A DNA stretch of 64,000 nucleotides from Galerina marginata (lineage: Eukaryota; Basidiomycota; Agaricomycetes; Agaricales; Galerinaceae). The stretch is from positions 310,001-374,000 of the forward strand of contig JAECYW010000012.1 in NCBI GenBank assembly GCA_023014335.1, read 5' to 3'. Of the stretch, positions 33,651 through 45,144 are shown piece by piece. Position 1 is the first letter of the stretch; each line of letters opens with the position of its first letter. The notes below the pieces were generated by a model, which did no database searches, was not told where the DNA came from, and was given only the letters and a program-made list of their open reading frames with translations. Both the position numbers and the translations under genes were made by a program.

Positions 33651-35764
33651 ATGAGTGACGAATATCCCTTCTATGTCTTGGTCAGCGTATTCGCCATCCT
33701 TCTCTCAACTTGCGTTTGGTTCTTGGGGTCGAGGCTCGTTATGCCACCCGAGGTCAGTCCAAACTTGGCTCTTTCTCACACGCGAATTGAGAGCTAAGGA
33801 TTACTCTTGCTATAGCTGCGGTCAATTCCGACCATCGGCCCTTCTGGACCACTTTTGTCGTACATCGGCGCCTTGAGATTATTATTCGACAGTGATGGCG
33901 TGTTTCAAGAAGGTTATAAGAGGGTATGTTCTCTCTCGATCTTCCTTGATTTCCCTCGGAAGCAAACAGGAATCGAAAATAGCAACGAAACTCCCTATTC
34001 AAAGTTGCTGATTTCAGATCATGGGTGATCATTGTAAGCGGGCCACGGTATATCGATGATATCATAAAATCCCCGGAAGAGGTTCTTGCATTTGAAGCCG
34101 CGATCGACGAGGTATTGCATTTTGTGGTTCCTAGTTGAATTAAACACTGATCGCAATGTCTTGTCCCAGGCCCTCCATACACTACTCCCGAATATTCGAA
34201 GAAGCCACCTTCATGTTCCAATCATTCGGCATCAGCTGACTAGGGAGCTGAACGACTCCTTCCCTGATATCCAAGATGAAGTAACTTCCGCGTTTAATGA
34301 ACTTCTCGCTGACAAGCAAGACGATATGGCCACGGGCAAGTACTTTCCAGTGTTTTTCGGTATTTGCAACGTCAATCGTCATGGTCATGTTTATTCTAGG
34401 ATGGGCAAAGATCCCCGCATTGGATACGGCATTGGAGGTCGTGTTCCGAACGGCGCACCGAATGTTTGTCGGGCTTCCCTTGTGTACGTTTCCCTCTGTT
34501 TTGAGAAGGACCCGCGATGAGGTTTCATGGTAAATAGGCCGGGATCCAGATTACAAAGGGTTTAATATGAGGTTTGCAGTCGATATTGGCAAAGCTGCAT
34601 CCCTCATAAGACTGTGTCCCCCATGGCTGAAGCCGTAAGCTCTCGTCTATAGAACGGACCACCAAAACGCTTATATATATTGAGCAGAATTGTTGGCCGT
34701 TTATTCGCCAATGCCCCAGAAGCCCTGAGACGTACTATTGGTCATCTTCGGCCCCTGGTGGAGGAGCGCAGAAGGAATATCGAGCGCTACGGCAAGAACT
34801 ATCCAGGAAAACCGGTAAACCTAGTTATGTATTTCCTTTCAACTTTCTTTTTAACTCCGAGGCTACTTAGGAAGATATTCTGTCCTGGTTCATGGACGAA
34901 GTGGACGGCAATAATGATGAGGAAAAATTGACACACCTTGCTTTTCATATTTTGACTGTCAATTTTGGTGCAGTTTACACTATTGCTATGGTCTGTCTGG
35001 TTTATTTCACATTATCGGCATCCTATGGTCCTCACTTTTTTATTTCTGCAGAGCTTCACCCAGGCTCTGTATCACCTTGCAGCCTGCCCGGAGTACATCG
35101 AACCCCTTCGAGAAGAAATTGAGAGCGTGTTGTCACTCGAAGGATCCACGAAATCAGCTACTGTCGAAATGCGTAAACTGGACAGCTTTTTGAAAGAGTC
35201 GCAGAGGTTGAATGGTCTTGCCGCCGGTAAAAATTTTCTCCTCCTTCCTATTTTTTGTTTTCTTACATCTCGTAGCATCGACATATCGTAAAGTCCTGAA
35301 GCCATTTACGTTTTGGGATGGCACGGTTATGCCCCCAGGTGTAATTTTGGCTGTCGCTGCGCATTCTACGCACCTCGACGATGACATTTATCAAGACGCA
35401 AAGAAATTCGACGGCTTCCGGTTTGCAAACAGGAAATCTGATCTGGACGACACTAATTTGCAAAGTATGGTTACCCCTTCCTTGGAATTTCTTCCCTTCG
35501 GGGTTGGACGCCACCACTGGTCAGTCATCTCGTTGATGCTCCTTTTCTCCTTTGAATCTCATCTTACCCGCCTCCAGCCCTGGCCGATTCTTCACCGTCG
35601 TGATACTTAAGGCTATGATGATGCATATTATCATGAACTACGACGTAAAGTTGGAGGAGGAAGGCCAGCGTCCACCCGATTCTTGGTTTAGTACGGACAA
35701 CCTCCCTAATAGCTCCGCGAAGGTGCTCCTCAAGAAACGGAAGGGCCAGGGTCATGGATTTTGA
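33651..35764 (+). CDS. Cytochrome P450 monooxygenase, second family (about 11 exons)
   Basis: Splicing ten introns restores a complete P450. It has an N-terminal membrane segment (FYVLVSVFAILLSTCVWFLG), then SIPTIGPSGP and VIIVSGPRYIDD. The I-helix region is NFGAVYT, lacking the usual acidic-Thr pair. ExxR appears as LKESQR, and the haem loop as FLPFGVGRHHCPGRFF with the Cys codon split by an intron. One intron, after DDMAT, is GC-AG; the others are GT-AG. The sequence differs clearly from the neighbouring minus-strand P450, so the two are not recent duplicates. The NFGA..T form of the I-helix is seen in several basidiomycete P450 families. An in-frame ATG 15 codons upstream (33606) is an alternative start. 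Substrate unknown. Confidence 0.85.
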
Positions 35765-36936
35765 AAAGCCGATAGCCCGTCGATGCCAACCATTATATAT
35801 CGGTCCCAATGGACAGTTTTCTAAATTCACGAGAATCAACCCTCCCTGATCCTGGAAATTCCATGAGTAGAATTTGTATTGTATCTATAGGAAGTTCTGG
35901 AGCCATAATTTCTCGAGCTGCACTTCGTGAAACAAATTCTACAGGTTAACCGGCCGCAGACGAGGGTTCCTATTCGTGGTCTGGTGCTTATCAACTTAAA
36001 ATGCAATTGAGAAGCAAGCAACAGGGATGTGAAAATATGTGGCTAGTTTTATCTGTCTCTCCTGATTTTTAATGGATATTATTGGATGTCATATTATATG
36101 CGGCATTAAGGCTTGTTCAAAATTTTGTGTTAAGCCTGCAATGAGCGCTTCTGATATGCCGCCGGAGTTGATTTCCCAGGGCGGATTAGTTAACGCCGGA
36201 GTTTCCAACTCGAGAATTTGCCCGGAATAGAACAGAGTGGAGGCTCTGGGCCCTCCGAAATCTATTGGAGTGGGGAGCGTGACGACTATAAAGACATGGT
36301 TCAAAGCAAGAGCAACCCTTCAAGCACAACGCCCACCCACCCTCTTTGAGCAAGGCAGCCAGCACTAACACCGACTCCGCCCAAACCGAGGAGTTTTGTC
36401 AATCGTATCACGGTTATAGGCTCTGAAGAACGTCGAGAACTCTCGTTTCGGTGACTATGTCAGATGTTCACTCCCATGAGCTTCGATTAAATTGTCTTAG
36501 CCTGCATAGACCTTGTACCTCTCGAATTCATCTTCAACATGGGGACTATCGAACAACAGGGGTTAGCACACTACTTGTGAGCGTTTTCTATTTTCCTTTT
36601 GAAGCAGTGGCTGATGCATGATGGTTAGCTGTTCTGAGGACGTACCCAGCATGGTCAAATAAAAGAAGAAAATTTTGACTTGGTGCGAATAGTATCTACG
36701 GCTTTTCAGAAGTGTGTCTGCCCTCGAATATTTCTTTTAAATTTGCTGTGTATTTGTATCCACATACTCCATTCACCACCCCTCCTTACACCATGGTAGC
36801 GTCATTTAGGCGCATTTCCCGGTTATCATGATCTCATCACTGTCGCTACTCCGACTGTTTGTTTTAGCACCACAAATGTCAGAAATATAGATCTTCCTCA
36901 ATGCAAAGTCCATCTGCCATAATTAGGGCAAAGTAG
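35765..36936. other. Intergenic region, convergent 3' flanks
   Basis: This separates the plus-strand P450 from the minus-strand membrane protein. Only short minus-strand frames of 61-91 codons without coding character were seen. Nothing else is recognised. Confidence 0.45.
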
Positions 36937-38028
36937 CTATACTCCGGCCGCATTGATAGGCGGGGAAGGCAGTGTATTGAACCGGAGATCTTCACCAACT
37001 TGAAGCCCGATGTTCCTCAGATCGTTGGCTAATTCCGATGTTTTCAATGTGACAATTGCCTCTCTTCCTTTAGCCACTCGATAAACGATAAGCAAAGGCG
37101 ATATGACCTACGACAGCGAACGCACCAAACGATTCCCGTGTCAACAACTAACCATGAAAATACAAGGTCTCACTCACGCAAATATGAGGCAAGATGGGGA
37201 GGACCACAAATCCGCCATGAGTTTTAGCAGCCACAGTGATATATACCACACCGAAGAGGACAACCGATGCACAGGATTCTATGCACATAACTATAATGCG
37301 TGTGTAGATCGATCCGTGATTCGTCCTGCCTAGAAGTTCGCGGATAGATTTTTGATGGTAAAGCAACCTGAAAACGATTAATCCCGCGAAAATAACATTC
37401 GCAGCGGTAGAGGTCGATATAAGAATGAGTAGTGTTCCCGTTTGGACTATCCGCGTCATAGGTGTAAAAAGAAACACCCCGGAAACTTGATTGTTTAGGA
37501 CAAAAAGAAGGCCAGTAGTAATGCAGAGTAGGACACACCTAAAGATAGCACAGAAGGAACGAGAAGGAAGCCAATTAACAGAAATCGACCGGTTTTTGGT
37601 ATGTCGTTGTAAAGAACGAGACAGCGCCAGACCTGTGCTAACATTAATTCAGATTACTAAGTTTTCTAATGGAAAGTAATCACCATAAAGCCATCAGCAC
37701 CCCAGATAGTAAATGTGAGGAACCAAGGTATGTTTTGAGCCAAAACCGGGTAAATAGAGGGATGGTGGTCGACATCTTGAAATAATTCTATCACAATGGT
37801 ATAGATATTCTGAACCAAGGTCACGGTGCTCATCAAAAGCATAAACGTGATGTAGACGAGTAAATATCGTTGCTTCCTTTTTGAATATAACGGCTTCCTC
37901 CCTATCAGAGCGGCGAAAGAGTTGGCATATAGCGAAACTACCACGCCATAGGCCGTTGCCGCGAAAACCAGCCCAAGAGTCTTCAACTTGAGAATTGTGT
38001 TTTCACCTGGAGCGAATGTACTGGACAT
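36937..38028 (-). CDS. Multi-pass membrane protein of the agaricomycete type (4 exons, 305 aa)
   Basis: Exons 38028-37684, 37632-37539, 37485-37178 and 37107-36937 join to 306 codons with GT-AG introns. About seven hydrophobic helices are visible. The first is TLGLVFAATAYGVVVSLYAN. A second covers LLVYITFMLLMSTVTLVQ. The WGADGFMVWRC block and LLIGFLLVPSVLSL follow, and the last helices are IESCASVVLFGVVYITVAA and the segment before SPLLIVYRVAKGR. The tail is cytosolic-like and polar. This layout (WxADxxxVWR block, final helix followed by R-x-A-x-G-R) is typical of a large family of uncharacterised seven-helix proteins in mushrooms, often annotated only as integral membrane proteins. The ligand or transported substrate is unknown. 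The 3' exon is inferred by splice fit. Without it the frame would stop at 37148. Confidence 0.75.
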
Positions 38029-39889
38029 AATTCAGAGCGGGAAGACAAGATGGTATAGTGTGCAGAGGGAGGTGAAGTCAGGTTTTAAACTTTCACCTGA
38101 GCGCCAGCATTGGAAGTGCTCGAAACATGTTATCGCGAGCAAAACATCACATACTATGACAGATGGCAACAGTGTTTCCACGATGTGACTCTCGATAACC
38201 AGAAATGCAGAGCAATCAGCCAAAGAGCTCCAAACCAGACTGGAGTTAAGGGATCAAAAGGTGTGTTTGAGACGGACGATAACGTCTTCCGAAGGCAAAA
38301 TGAACGTCGGCAACAGGGTGAATGGACGAACAGATGGCATAAGAATGAAGCCAAGCGCGGTCCTTCGGTACGACCAATTTAAGTTGCGGTCGAGTAGACT
38401 GTTCAAGGGTATTGTAAAAAACCAGGCCCAAAGAAATAGTTGCGTCGGGTGCCTAAGTATACTGACAGTGGTCGGAAGCAACCAAGGATGTCCGAAATAA
38501 AATTTGAATGTTCCCGCTGGCCCGCCCAAGATGATGTAACTTAAGTCCGCCTACCTCCACCTGGCTCCGACTCCGATCATGGCAAAAATTTGTCGAAACC
38601 AAGGGGTAGGGAAGAAAAAAATCGGGGATATCATGTTGTTTTTTACGTTTAAGGATTCTCGGACCCTCCCCCCCTCCCCCCCTTTCCTAATTTGGACGTG
38701 TTCCTGATGACAAATTGATATTAGTCATGTAAAATTGTCAACTTCTTCCGTTGCTCTCAAGTCGCTCTCTATTTTCTCCGGTCTGTGCAAGGTCTGCGTT
38801 TTCCTACATTCATTGCCCGCAAGACCAATCTCGTTTATTTTGAGTTGCGTTTGTTATTGGTACATAGGAACTTCACTTTGTCGTCGACTTTGACCATGTA
38901 GTGGCTTAATGTCACACCAACTTGCAGTCCGGGGCTGCAAAATTGGTAAAATGACTTCTTTTTTTTGGGCAACCCATGATCTTGCACAAAAAGTCGATGG
39001 ATGCCGTGTTTATGGGTCCAGACCATCAATTTACGTACTTTGATGGTTGAATTTAACCAAAATGTGCTGTATCTATGCGTTTCCACCTGAAATATTGCCA
39101 TTTATGTGATATTATGTCATCCAAATAAAATACGTTTAAGGTCTCGCTGGGACCCCCCCCCTCCCAGGATGATGTGCCGGCATTTGCCGATCCCTACCCC
39201 TTGGTCGAAACAGATCTGCACAATAACCCTCTCAATCTCTCAACACCACTTTCGCGCACGGAGATTAATTAGTTCGGTAATGTTCCAACAAACCCTGCCA
39301 AATTGTCGTCCAGCTGGTTGACCAGCTGGTGCATTTCGTCCAATGGACGGTTGACCTGGATGACCACCTATATTTTGAAAGACACTGACAGGAAGCCGCG
39401 CGTGTTACCACTGGACGATTGTCTGGCTATCCTGTCCAGAAATGTTTCCGCATCGTTAAGGAGTTGCTGGTGCCTCATCTCACAAATTGGGGTGCGGGGT
39501 CAAAACCGATTACTGCGAGAATGAGTCGCGAGCTGTTTCTGAAGGTGACTGTCGTGGAACGGAAGAGATCGGCAAGGTTTGGGAACCGAATGGAATGAAC
39601 TGCCAAGACTGGGTAATCGCTGTCTATGAGGCCGCCTAGGCCGACGGTCTTGTCAATCATGAAGAATGGAGCAATGGCGCAAGCAGGAAATTTTGGGTCA
39701 GTTATAACTAACGGGCTGATATTTCTAGTTGATTTTCCTGGTCAGATCTCGAGTTTCTGCATATGTATAAAGACACTTTCGAACCCTTTATAATAATTTA
39801 TGTGAAGTGAATGTGAGTTTTGTCGTTCACATCGTTCACAGGTTATCATTGCGACCTTCGCATATTGCTACGCGACGCAATAGCACCCG
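38029..39889. other. Intergenic region with C-rich tracts and nested short repeats
   Basis: No gene is supported. Two C-rich tracts (38668-38692 and 39152-39165) follow similar sequences containing TACGTTTAAGG and TCTCG, giving an imperfect direct repeat of about 50 bp. Outside them a 14-bp segment, CCAAGGGGTAGGGA (38599-38612), recurs inverted near 39191-39204. This nested arrangement suggests a small non-autonomous element or its remains. A near-perfect palindrome, CCAGCTGGTTGACCAGCTGG, lies near 39310-39329. Confidence 0.35.
38585..39215. repeat. Candidate small element bounded by inverted and direct repeats
   Basis: The boundaries are a 14-bp inverted pair (CCAAGGGGTAGGGA and its complement), with an inner imperfect direct repeat that ends in C-rich tracts. 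It has no coding capacity beyond an 88-codon minus-strand frame. This could be a MITE or chance; the termini do not carry a recognisable family signature. Confidence 0.25.
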
Positions 39890-41995
39890 TCAGTTTGAGA
39901 GTAAAACGACCGCTACGCTGATGAGAATTGGCCAAACTACTCCGCGTATATAACCTGATGAAGCCGCGCTTGTCTTCTGCAAGATAGGAGTAGGCGTGAA
40001 AGGCCCATTCGCGCACTTGAATCCCAAGGTATTCTGCTCCCCGGACGCAAGCGCTGCTGGATCGCAGATGACAGTTCCAGGACTACTTTGATTGAATGTG
40101 TGGATATTGATGTTTTCGACGGAAATGTTAAGGGCTGAAGGAATTGGTCTCGGTCACAGATAACTGCTACGGAAATGAAGAACGCGTACCTGTATCCGGA
40201 TACAGATCAAGAATCACACCCGTGTTCGCGTCGATCCCAGAAATATAATTCCAGCATGGATTGGTTATGCAAGTCCCATCCGCTATTCGATAATAATGAG
40301 GGCACGAGATTGGGTGAAGATAAATTTCTTACTCCAATTTGTAGTCAGCCCACCGTTAAAGTTCTTATATCGGAAATTCGATACTTTTGTGCTGGTCTTG
40401 TTCACGTTATCAGGGCGAGGACCTTTATCCTGGATCATAAATCTCTTAATTGAGGTGCGTCGAATTGTAGAAAAAATGGACCGACTTGGTCATAATAACT
40501 TAAGATGTAAGGACGGTTAACTCTGCCGTTTGGTACTCAAATCCTAGGAGACATACTTTTGGGTGATGAATATTCCAGTTGAAACGTTAACGAGGGTTAT
40601 ATCCTCCCAGGTGACGTTGTCTGCGAACCCCTGGCCACCTGTCCAGCTCTTGAACTGTACAATAGAAGGTCAAATCAAGATATAATGATGGTAAGAATGT
40701 TCAAAGAACTTACCCTAGCCCCATAAACAGCGCCGTCCATAGTCCAGTTCTTAAATAGAACATTTTGAACGGTTTGAACAGCACCACCCCGACCGAGAGA
40801 TCCGATGGAAAGACCATGCGAAGAGAAACCGCAATAACCATTCATTGCGACGATATCGCGAGCACCATTGATAACAGATATGCAGTCGTCCCCATTGTGG
40901 CCAAAGTATCTATGCAAGAAGATAGAACGGTGAGTTCATTATCGAAGAACGAAGAGATCAAATGGCTTTTACCCATCGACCGTGATGTTCTGTCCAGAAA
41001 GATTCAGACCTGTACAGGTTTGAGGAACGTCATTACATTCGAGTGTGATTCATTGCTTACCATCACTACGCATGCAAAGCAGAAGCATCAGTTCAATAAC
41101 GTTTATTTCTGAAATACAGACACTGGAAAAGAACGCACGTGTTGAACGGGAAGCTCTGTACATCGTAAGGTAAAATTGAGCCAATGTCAGCAATGAACGT
41201 GAACATTCCATAAAGCACACATACAATGGTATTATCTCGAGTTCCATTGTCCGGTTTTGCGTCGACAAAATGGTTCTCGACACGAATATTCTTCCCTGGA
41301 AGGTTCCAGCCCCAGGCAACGGGTTTAATGACCTTGAGTCCGCGAAGAAGGCCGTTGGTGACATTGAAAGTCGCAAGTTGTGGTCTTAAGATCTATTCTA
41401 GTGTAAGTAATAAAACGAAAAGGTCAGAATTAGTGAAACGCACTCGATTGCCGACATCCCACCATTGCTGACCAAATCCGTGGAACCTTCCCCACTCCGC
41501 CTCGTCAGAACCAATTAGTTGTATGTCTGTACCTTGGATATAGAACCAAGGTGTTGCATAGGTCTAGAAAGAGAGATAAATTTCGTAACTTTGAACAATC
41601 TCAAGATTTCATACGCTTGGTTGGTTCAAAGTGACATTGATTTCATGTTGAACCCTCGAAATGTTATTTGGCAGATTTAAGTTACCATTCAGGAGGATAG
41701 TGACGTTTTCTGCGGATCGAGAGTATTATTCGAAGGAAAAAGTTCGAAGAAATAAAAACAACATACTAAGATTTGTCAATGAAACTGGCGTGTAGGCGCT
41801 GTAATTTGCCTGCTGGAAGGTGATCACCGAGTCCGACGCGCAGTCGGTGAAGGCTTTGAGGATGGACGACGAGTCGTCTGTCAAATCGTCCCCGCTATGG
41901 GCCACGGTACATTCTGCACCATATACCTTTTTGAAAGGACAGAAAACAGCTATAAGCTGAATGAACACGGTAGCGCCTTGTACGAGTCGACCCAT
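39890..41995 (-). CDS. Glycoside hydrolase family 28 enzyme (polygalacturonase-like), secreted, probable GPI anchor
   Basis: After removal of about eight introns the product has all GH28 catalytic blocks. NTDG is rebuilt across an intron from SFPFNT and DG. Next comes GHNGDDCISV with its Asp pair, SSHGLSIGSLG with the catalytic His, and RFKSW in place of the usual R-I-K. These enzymes hydrolyse alpha-1,4 galacturonan, or rhamnogalacturonan, in plant cell walls. The N-terminus from 41995 (MGRLVQGATVFIQLIAVF) looks like a signal peptide; an in-frame ATG at 42040 would add 15 residues before it. The C-terminus ends in a Ser-rich stretch and a hydrophobic tail (GVVWPILISVAVVLL), as in GPI-anchored proteins. 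Exo- versus endo-action cannot be decided here, but the GH28 subclass looks closer to exo-acting fungal forms. Confidence 0.85.
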
Positions 41996-42775
41996 TCGAG
42001 AAGCGTCCAGTACACTGTAGGGATAGTTGAAGGAATACAATGCCCGTCGCGCTCAGGGCTCAAACTGTGAATTTATGCTCATCGTATTGGAACGACGGCG
42101 GCTCTACGAACCGGGGATTCTCCTTGGCGATGAAATCATGCGGGGGGCGAAGGTGGTTGTCCGCTGCTCGAACATCACCTGAACACCCAACAGTAGGGTT
42201 CAGAGGGGCGCAAACGAGGACAAACGTTGTTTACTTGATGTGAGATCACAACCCGATGATTCTCCTTGAATTTCTATAGAATCACGAGAAGTGCGACCAT
42301 GCCAAGGATTGGAGAGTCAAAACGGTTTAAGGTGAAATGGATGTCGAGGTGGAGTCGGAGTTCACCATGACGGAAAATGGCGGACCGGTCGGACCGGAAG
42401 GATTTACCGCCTTCGAACAAAAATTTAGAAAATGATCGTCGTAGCTTTTGCTTCAAGTTTCAAATTTCAGGCCTCAATATTCCTCAATCTCAACTCCATC
42501 TACGGATGTTGCCATACTACCATTTTTTGCATTCTTCTGAGCTGCCTCTGCAACAAGGATAAGGCGCAGAAACACCGGTGCCAGCTGCCAGTGGAGTACA
42601 TAGTACGCCATCCCAATCGGATATCCTCCAATGGCTTGCTTCAGTGCTCAAGCCAAGGATACCGCGTACGAGTGAACGGAACCCTGCACGAACAAACAAA
42701 GCTGGCAGTTGAATAATATGGACGACCCAAGAAATGCTATACTACTCTATCTTTGCTCTTACTTTCCTTCCAATC
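41996..42775. other. Divergent promoter region; left part of duplicated P450 promoter
   Basis: This separates the minus-strand GH28 gene from plus-strand P450 copy A. The segment from about 42617 to the P450 ATG closely matches 49996-50151 upstream of P450 copy B, including ATATCCTC and the AATGGCTTGCTTCAGTGCTC stretch. No ORF is supported. Confidence 0.5.
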
Positions 42776-44759
42776 ATGCCGCTACGAGATATGGTTGTAA
42801 GCTTTGGTGCTCTGACCGGTTTGACATCATTGGCTCTGGCTATCCTTGCTCTTGTTGTCTATCGCAGTATCTCTCCGGATAAAGAGGGCACTGTTAGACG
42901 AATTGGTGGTCTGCAGATCGTCAACGCGTGGTCATTCTTCTCCAGACGATACGACTTTCTCTGGAGCAACTTCCGAGCGTCATCTGATCCCCATTTCAAA
43001 TTTCAAGTCCTGCAGGTACATGATCAAGTCTGCCTTATTCACGATTTCGTCCCTTATCTGCGTTCCGATTCTATGTAGCATCAGATTGTAGCCCTGCGCG
43101 GCGAAGAGGCCCGAAAGGTCTTCTTCGATACAAAGAACTTGGATTTTATCGAAGGTTATAAATTATTCATGGGTGCCGTAAGGACACTCTGAACCTCATG
43201 GCACGCAAGCATCCTAATGACCTATTAGGCACCGCGGTTGAGGGATATTTCAGTTCAGACTGTTTCTGGCGATGTCTCTTGGTTCAATAAACAGGTCGTA
43301 GCATTATTGAGCAAGAATATGCTATCCGATGGTGAGTTTATTCATTGATGGGCTAAGTATGTCCAAGTCTCGCTGAATAAACCGATTTACTTTGATAGTT
43401 CTCCCGTCCTTCCTCAGCGATATTAATACTCGTACGGAGCGCTGGGGGAAAAAGGGTAGGCTTGATCCGTTCAAAAATGTTTACGACGTAAGTTACCCAC
43501 ATATTCCTCTCCATTACCATCAAATCCGACCGGGTTGTTAACTTCCTCGTACAAATGTCAGCTCGTGTTCCAGATGACCGTGAGGATGGCGTCCTGCGAT
43601 GAGCTTGCCGACGACCTCCGAGCCATGGATAGGATCCAGAGCCGATACTGGACTTTGGAGAAGAGCGCATCGCCTTTGGCCCTTCTTCTGCCTTGGCTTC
43701 CTAGCCCTGCCAAAAAGAAAAAGGATACAGCCACTAAGGAGCTTTTTACCACGCTTTATAGCTACGTCGAGAGAAGAAGAGAAGCAGACGTGCCAACTTC
43801 CAACGCTATCGATATTTTAATTACTCAAGGGTTGTCCTCTGAAAATATCGTTCAGGTATGTACATTTAATCTATAATCTATAACTGCTCTCTAATTCGCT
43901 GTCCGCTTGCACACGTTTGTAGTTCATCTTAACCTTCATTTTTGCCGGACTTATTAACACCGGAATTAACTGTGCGCTCATTGAATCCTCCATAATAACG
44001 ACCCTTAGTATTTCGATATAGCCTGCTGGGCCCTCGTCTTCCTTGCCTCTTCACCGCAATGGAAAGCCAAAGTCAAGGCCGAAGTAACCATGTTCGTCGA
44101 TAGGCACACTAGCTCCCTCTCTAGCGAGCCCTTGTATAAGCGTCTGGCAAGCATTCCCGTTCCGGCATGGGAGGATGAGCTCCCCGTCCTTGATTCCGTC
44201 CTTCGCGAAACTATCCGTCTCACCCTCACTATAACTGCATTGCGACGCAATATATCTGAAGAGCTGACCATTTCAAACGGTCTCATCAATAAGGGCGACT
44301 TTGTCGCGTATTCCATCGCCGATGCCCACTTGAACCCGGAAATTTATACCAAGCCTCACGAATTCGATCCTGCGCGGTTTGGGCCTGGACGCGAGGAAGA
44401 TAAGAAGGGCACTTTTTCTTACCTCGGATGGGGTGCTGGTACGTTCTGAGTCTTCTGACGACTTTCTTAAGCATTATTTCTAAGTATATTATCTTCACCC
44501 AGGTCGCCATCCGTGCAGCGGGGTTAGGGTCGCAAAATTGGAAATGAAAGCTATTATGGTCGTTATGCTTGCTGGATACAACTTTGACGTTGTCGATAAG
44601 AACGGAAGACATCTAGACAAGTTGCCTGAGCCAGATAGGAATGACCTGCATCAGGTAGGTTGATGCAGCAAAGTTTGTGTTACGAGGGTTCTGATTAACC
44701 TTTAGGCTATGCCTGTGGGAGAGCCCTGTTATATCGAATTCGAGAGGATCGTTGATTGA
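42776..44759 (+). CDS. Cytochrome P450 monooxygenase, tandem copy A (about 9 exons)
   Basis: Eight introns are removed to give a complete P450. It has a membrane anchor (LTSLALAILALVVYRS), a conserved GYKLFMGA block and the I-helix region FILTFIFAGLINTGINSCWALV. In that region the usual acidic-Thr pair is replaced by Asn-Thr. ExxR appears in LRETIR. The haem loop FSYLGWGAGRHPCSG carries the Cys ligand with an intron inside the Gly-Arg junction. The tail is YIEFERIVD. The N-T-G I-helix form and the GAGRHPCSG loop recall CYP51-like and related clans, but I do not assign a family. All splice sites fit and no lesion is seen. It is converged upon by the TPR-DUF4470 gene 386 bp downstream. The start matches copy B (MPLRD versus MSLQD). 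Expected to be ER-bound; substrate unknown. Confidence 0.88.
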
Positions 44760-45144
44760 GGACGCAGCTATTCAGTGACTCACTGACAGTAACGACTTCT
44801 GTACTAGTGTATTCCTTTCGCCTACTGATGTATTTCCCGTGAAGATGCTAGGTACCGCAATTCGTTGGCGAGGTGATACCGTTTCGGAACGCGTGAACGA
44901 GAAGATGGGATAGTCATCCGTGCAATTTCGTCTTGATGGTCAACTCGTTTACATGAAGGCCATTCAAGCACAACAGGAACGAGGAAGTGTTGGCCTCAGT
45001 CCTTTTTCACTTAAGTGAGGTGAACCAGATCAAGATAGTATGATGAATTTATGTAAGTAAAGTAGAGTCTATGACGGAATCCGACAGATACACGAAATTT
45101 ACTAATTTACAAAGGACTTCGTGTCAACCATCAGCAAGTGTTGC
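44760..45144. other. Convergent 3' flank
   Basis: A 385-bp spacer between the stops of P450 copy A and TPR-DUF4470 copy A. No coding sequence was seen; it presumably holds both polyadenylation regions. Confidence 0.5.

Noticed and set aside
39301..39660. Possible gene fragment containing a palindrome
   Set aside because: Short frames on both strands, no splice model and no domain; only the palindrome itself could be stated.
27455..44759. P450 and GH28 genes as one secondary-metabolite cluster
   Set aside because: No backbone enzyme (terpene synthase, PKS, NRPS) or pathway regulator or transporter was seen, and the P450s belong to different families.
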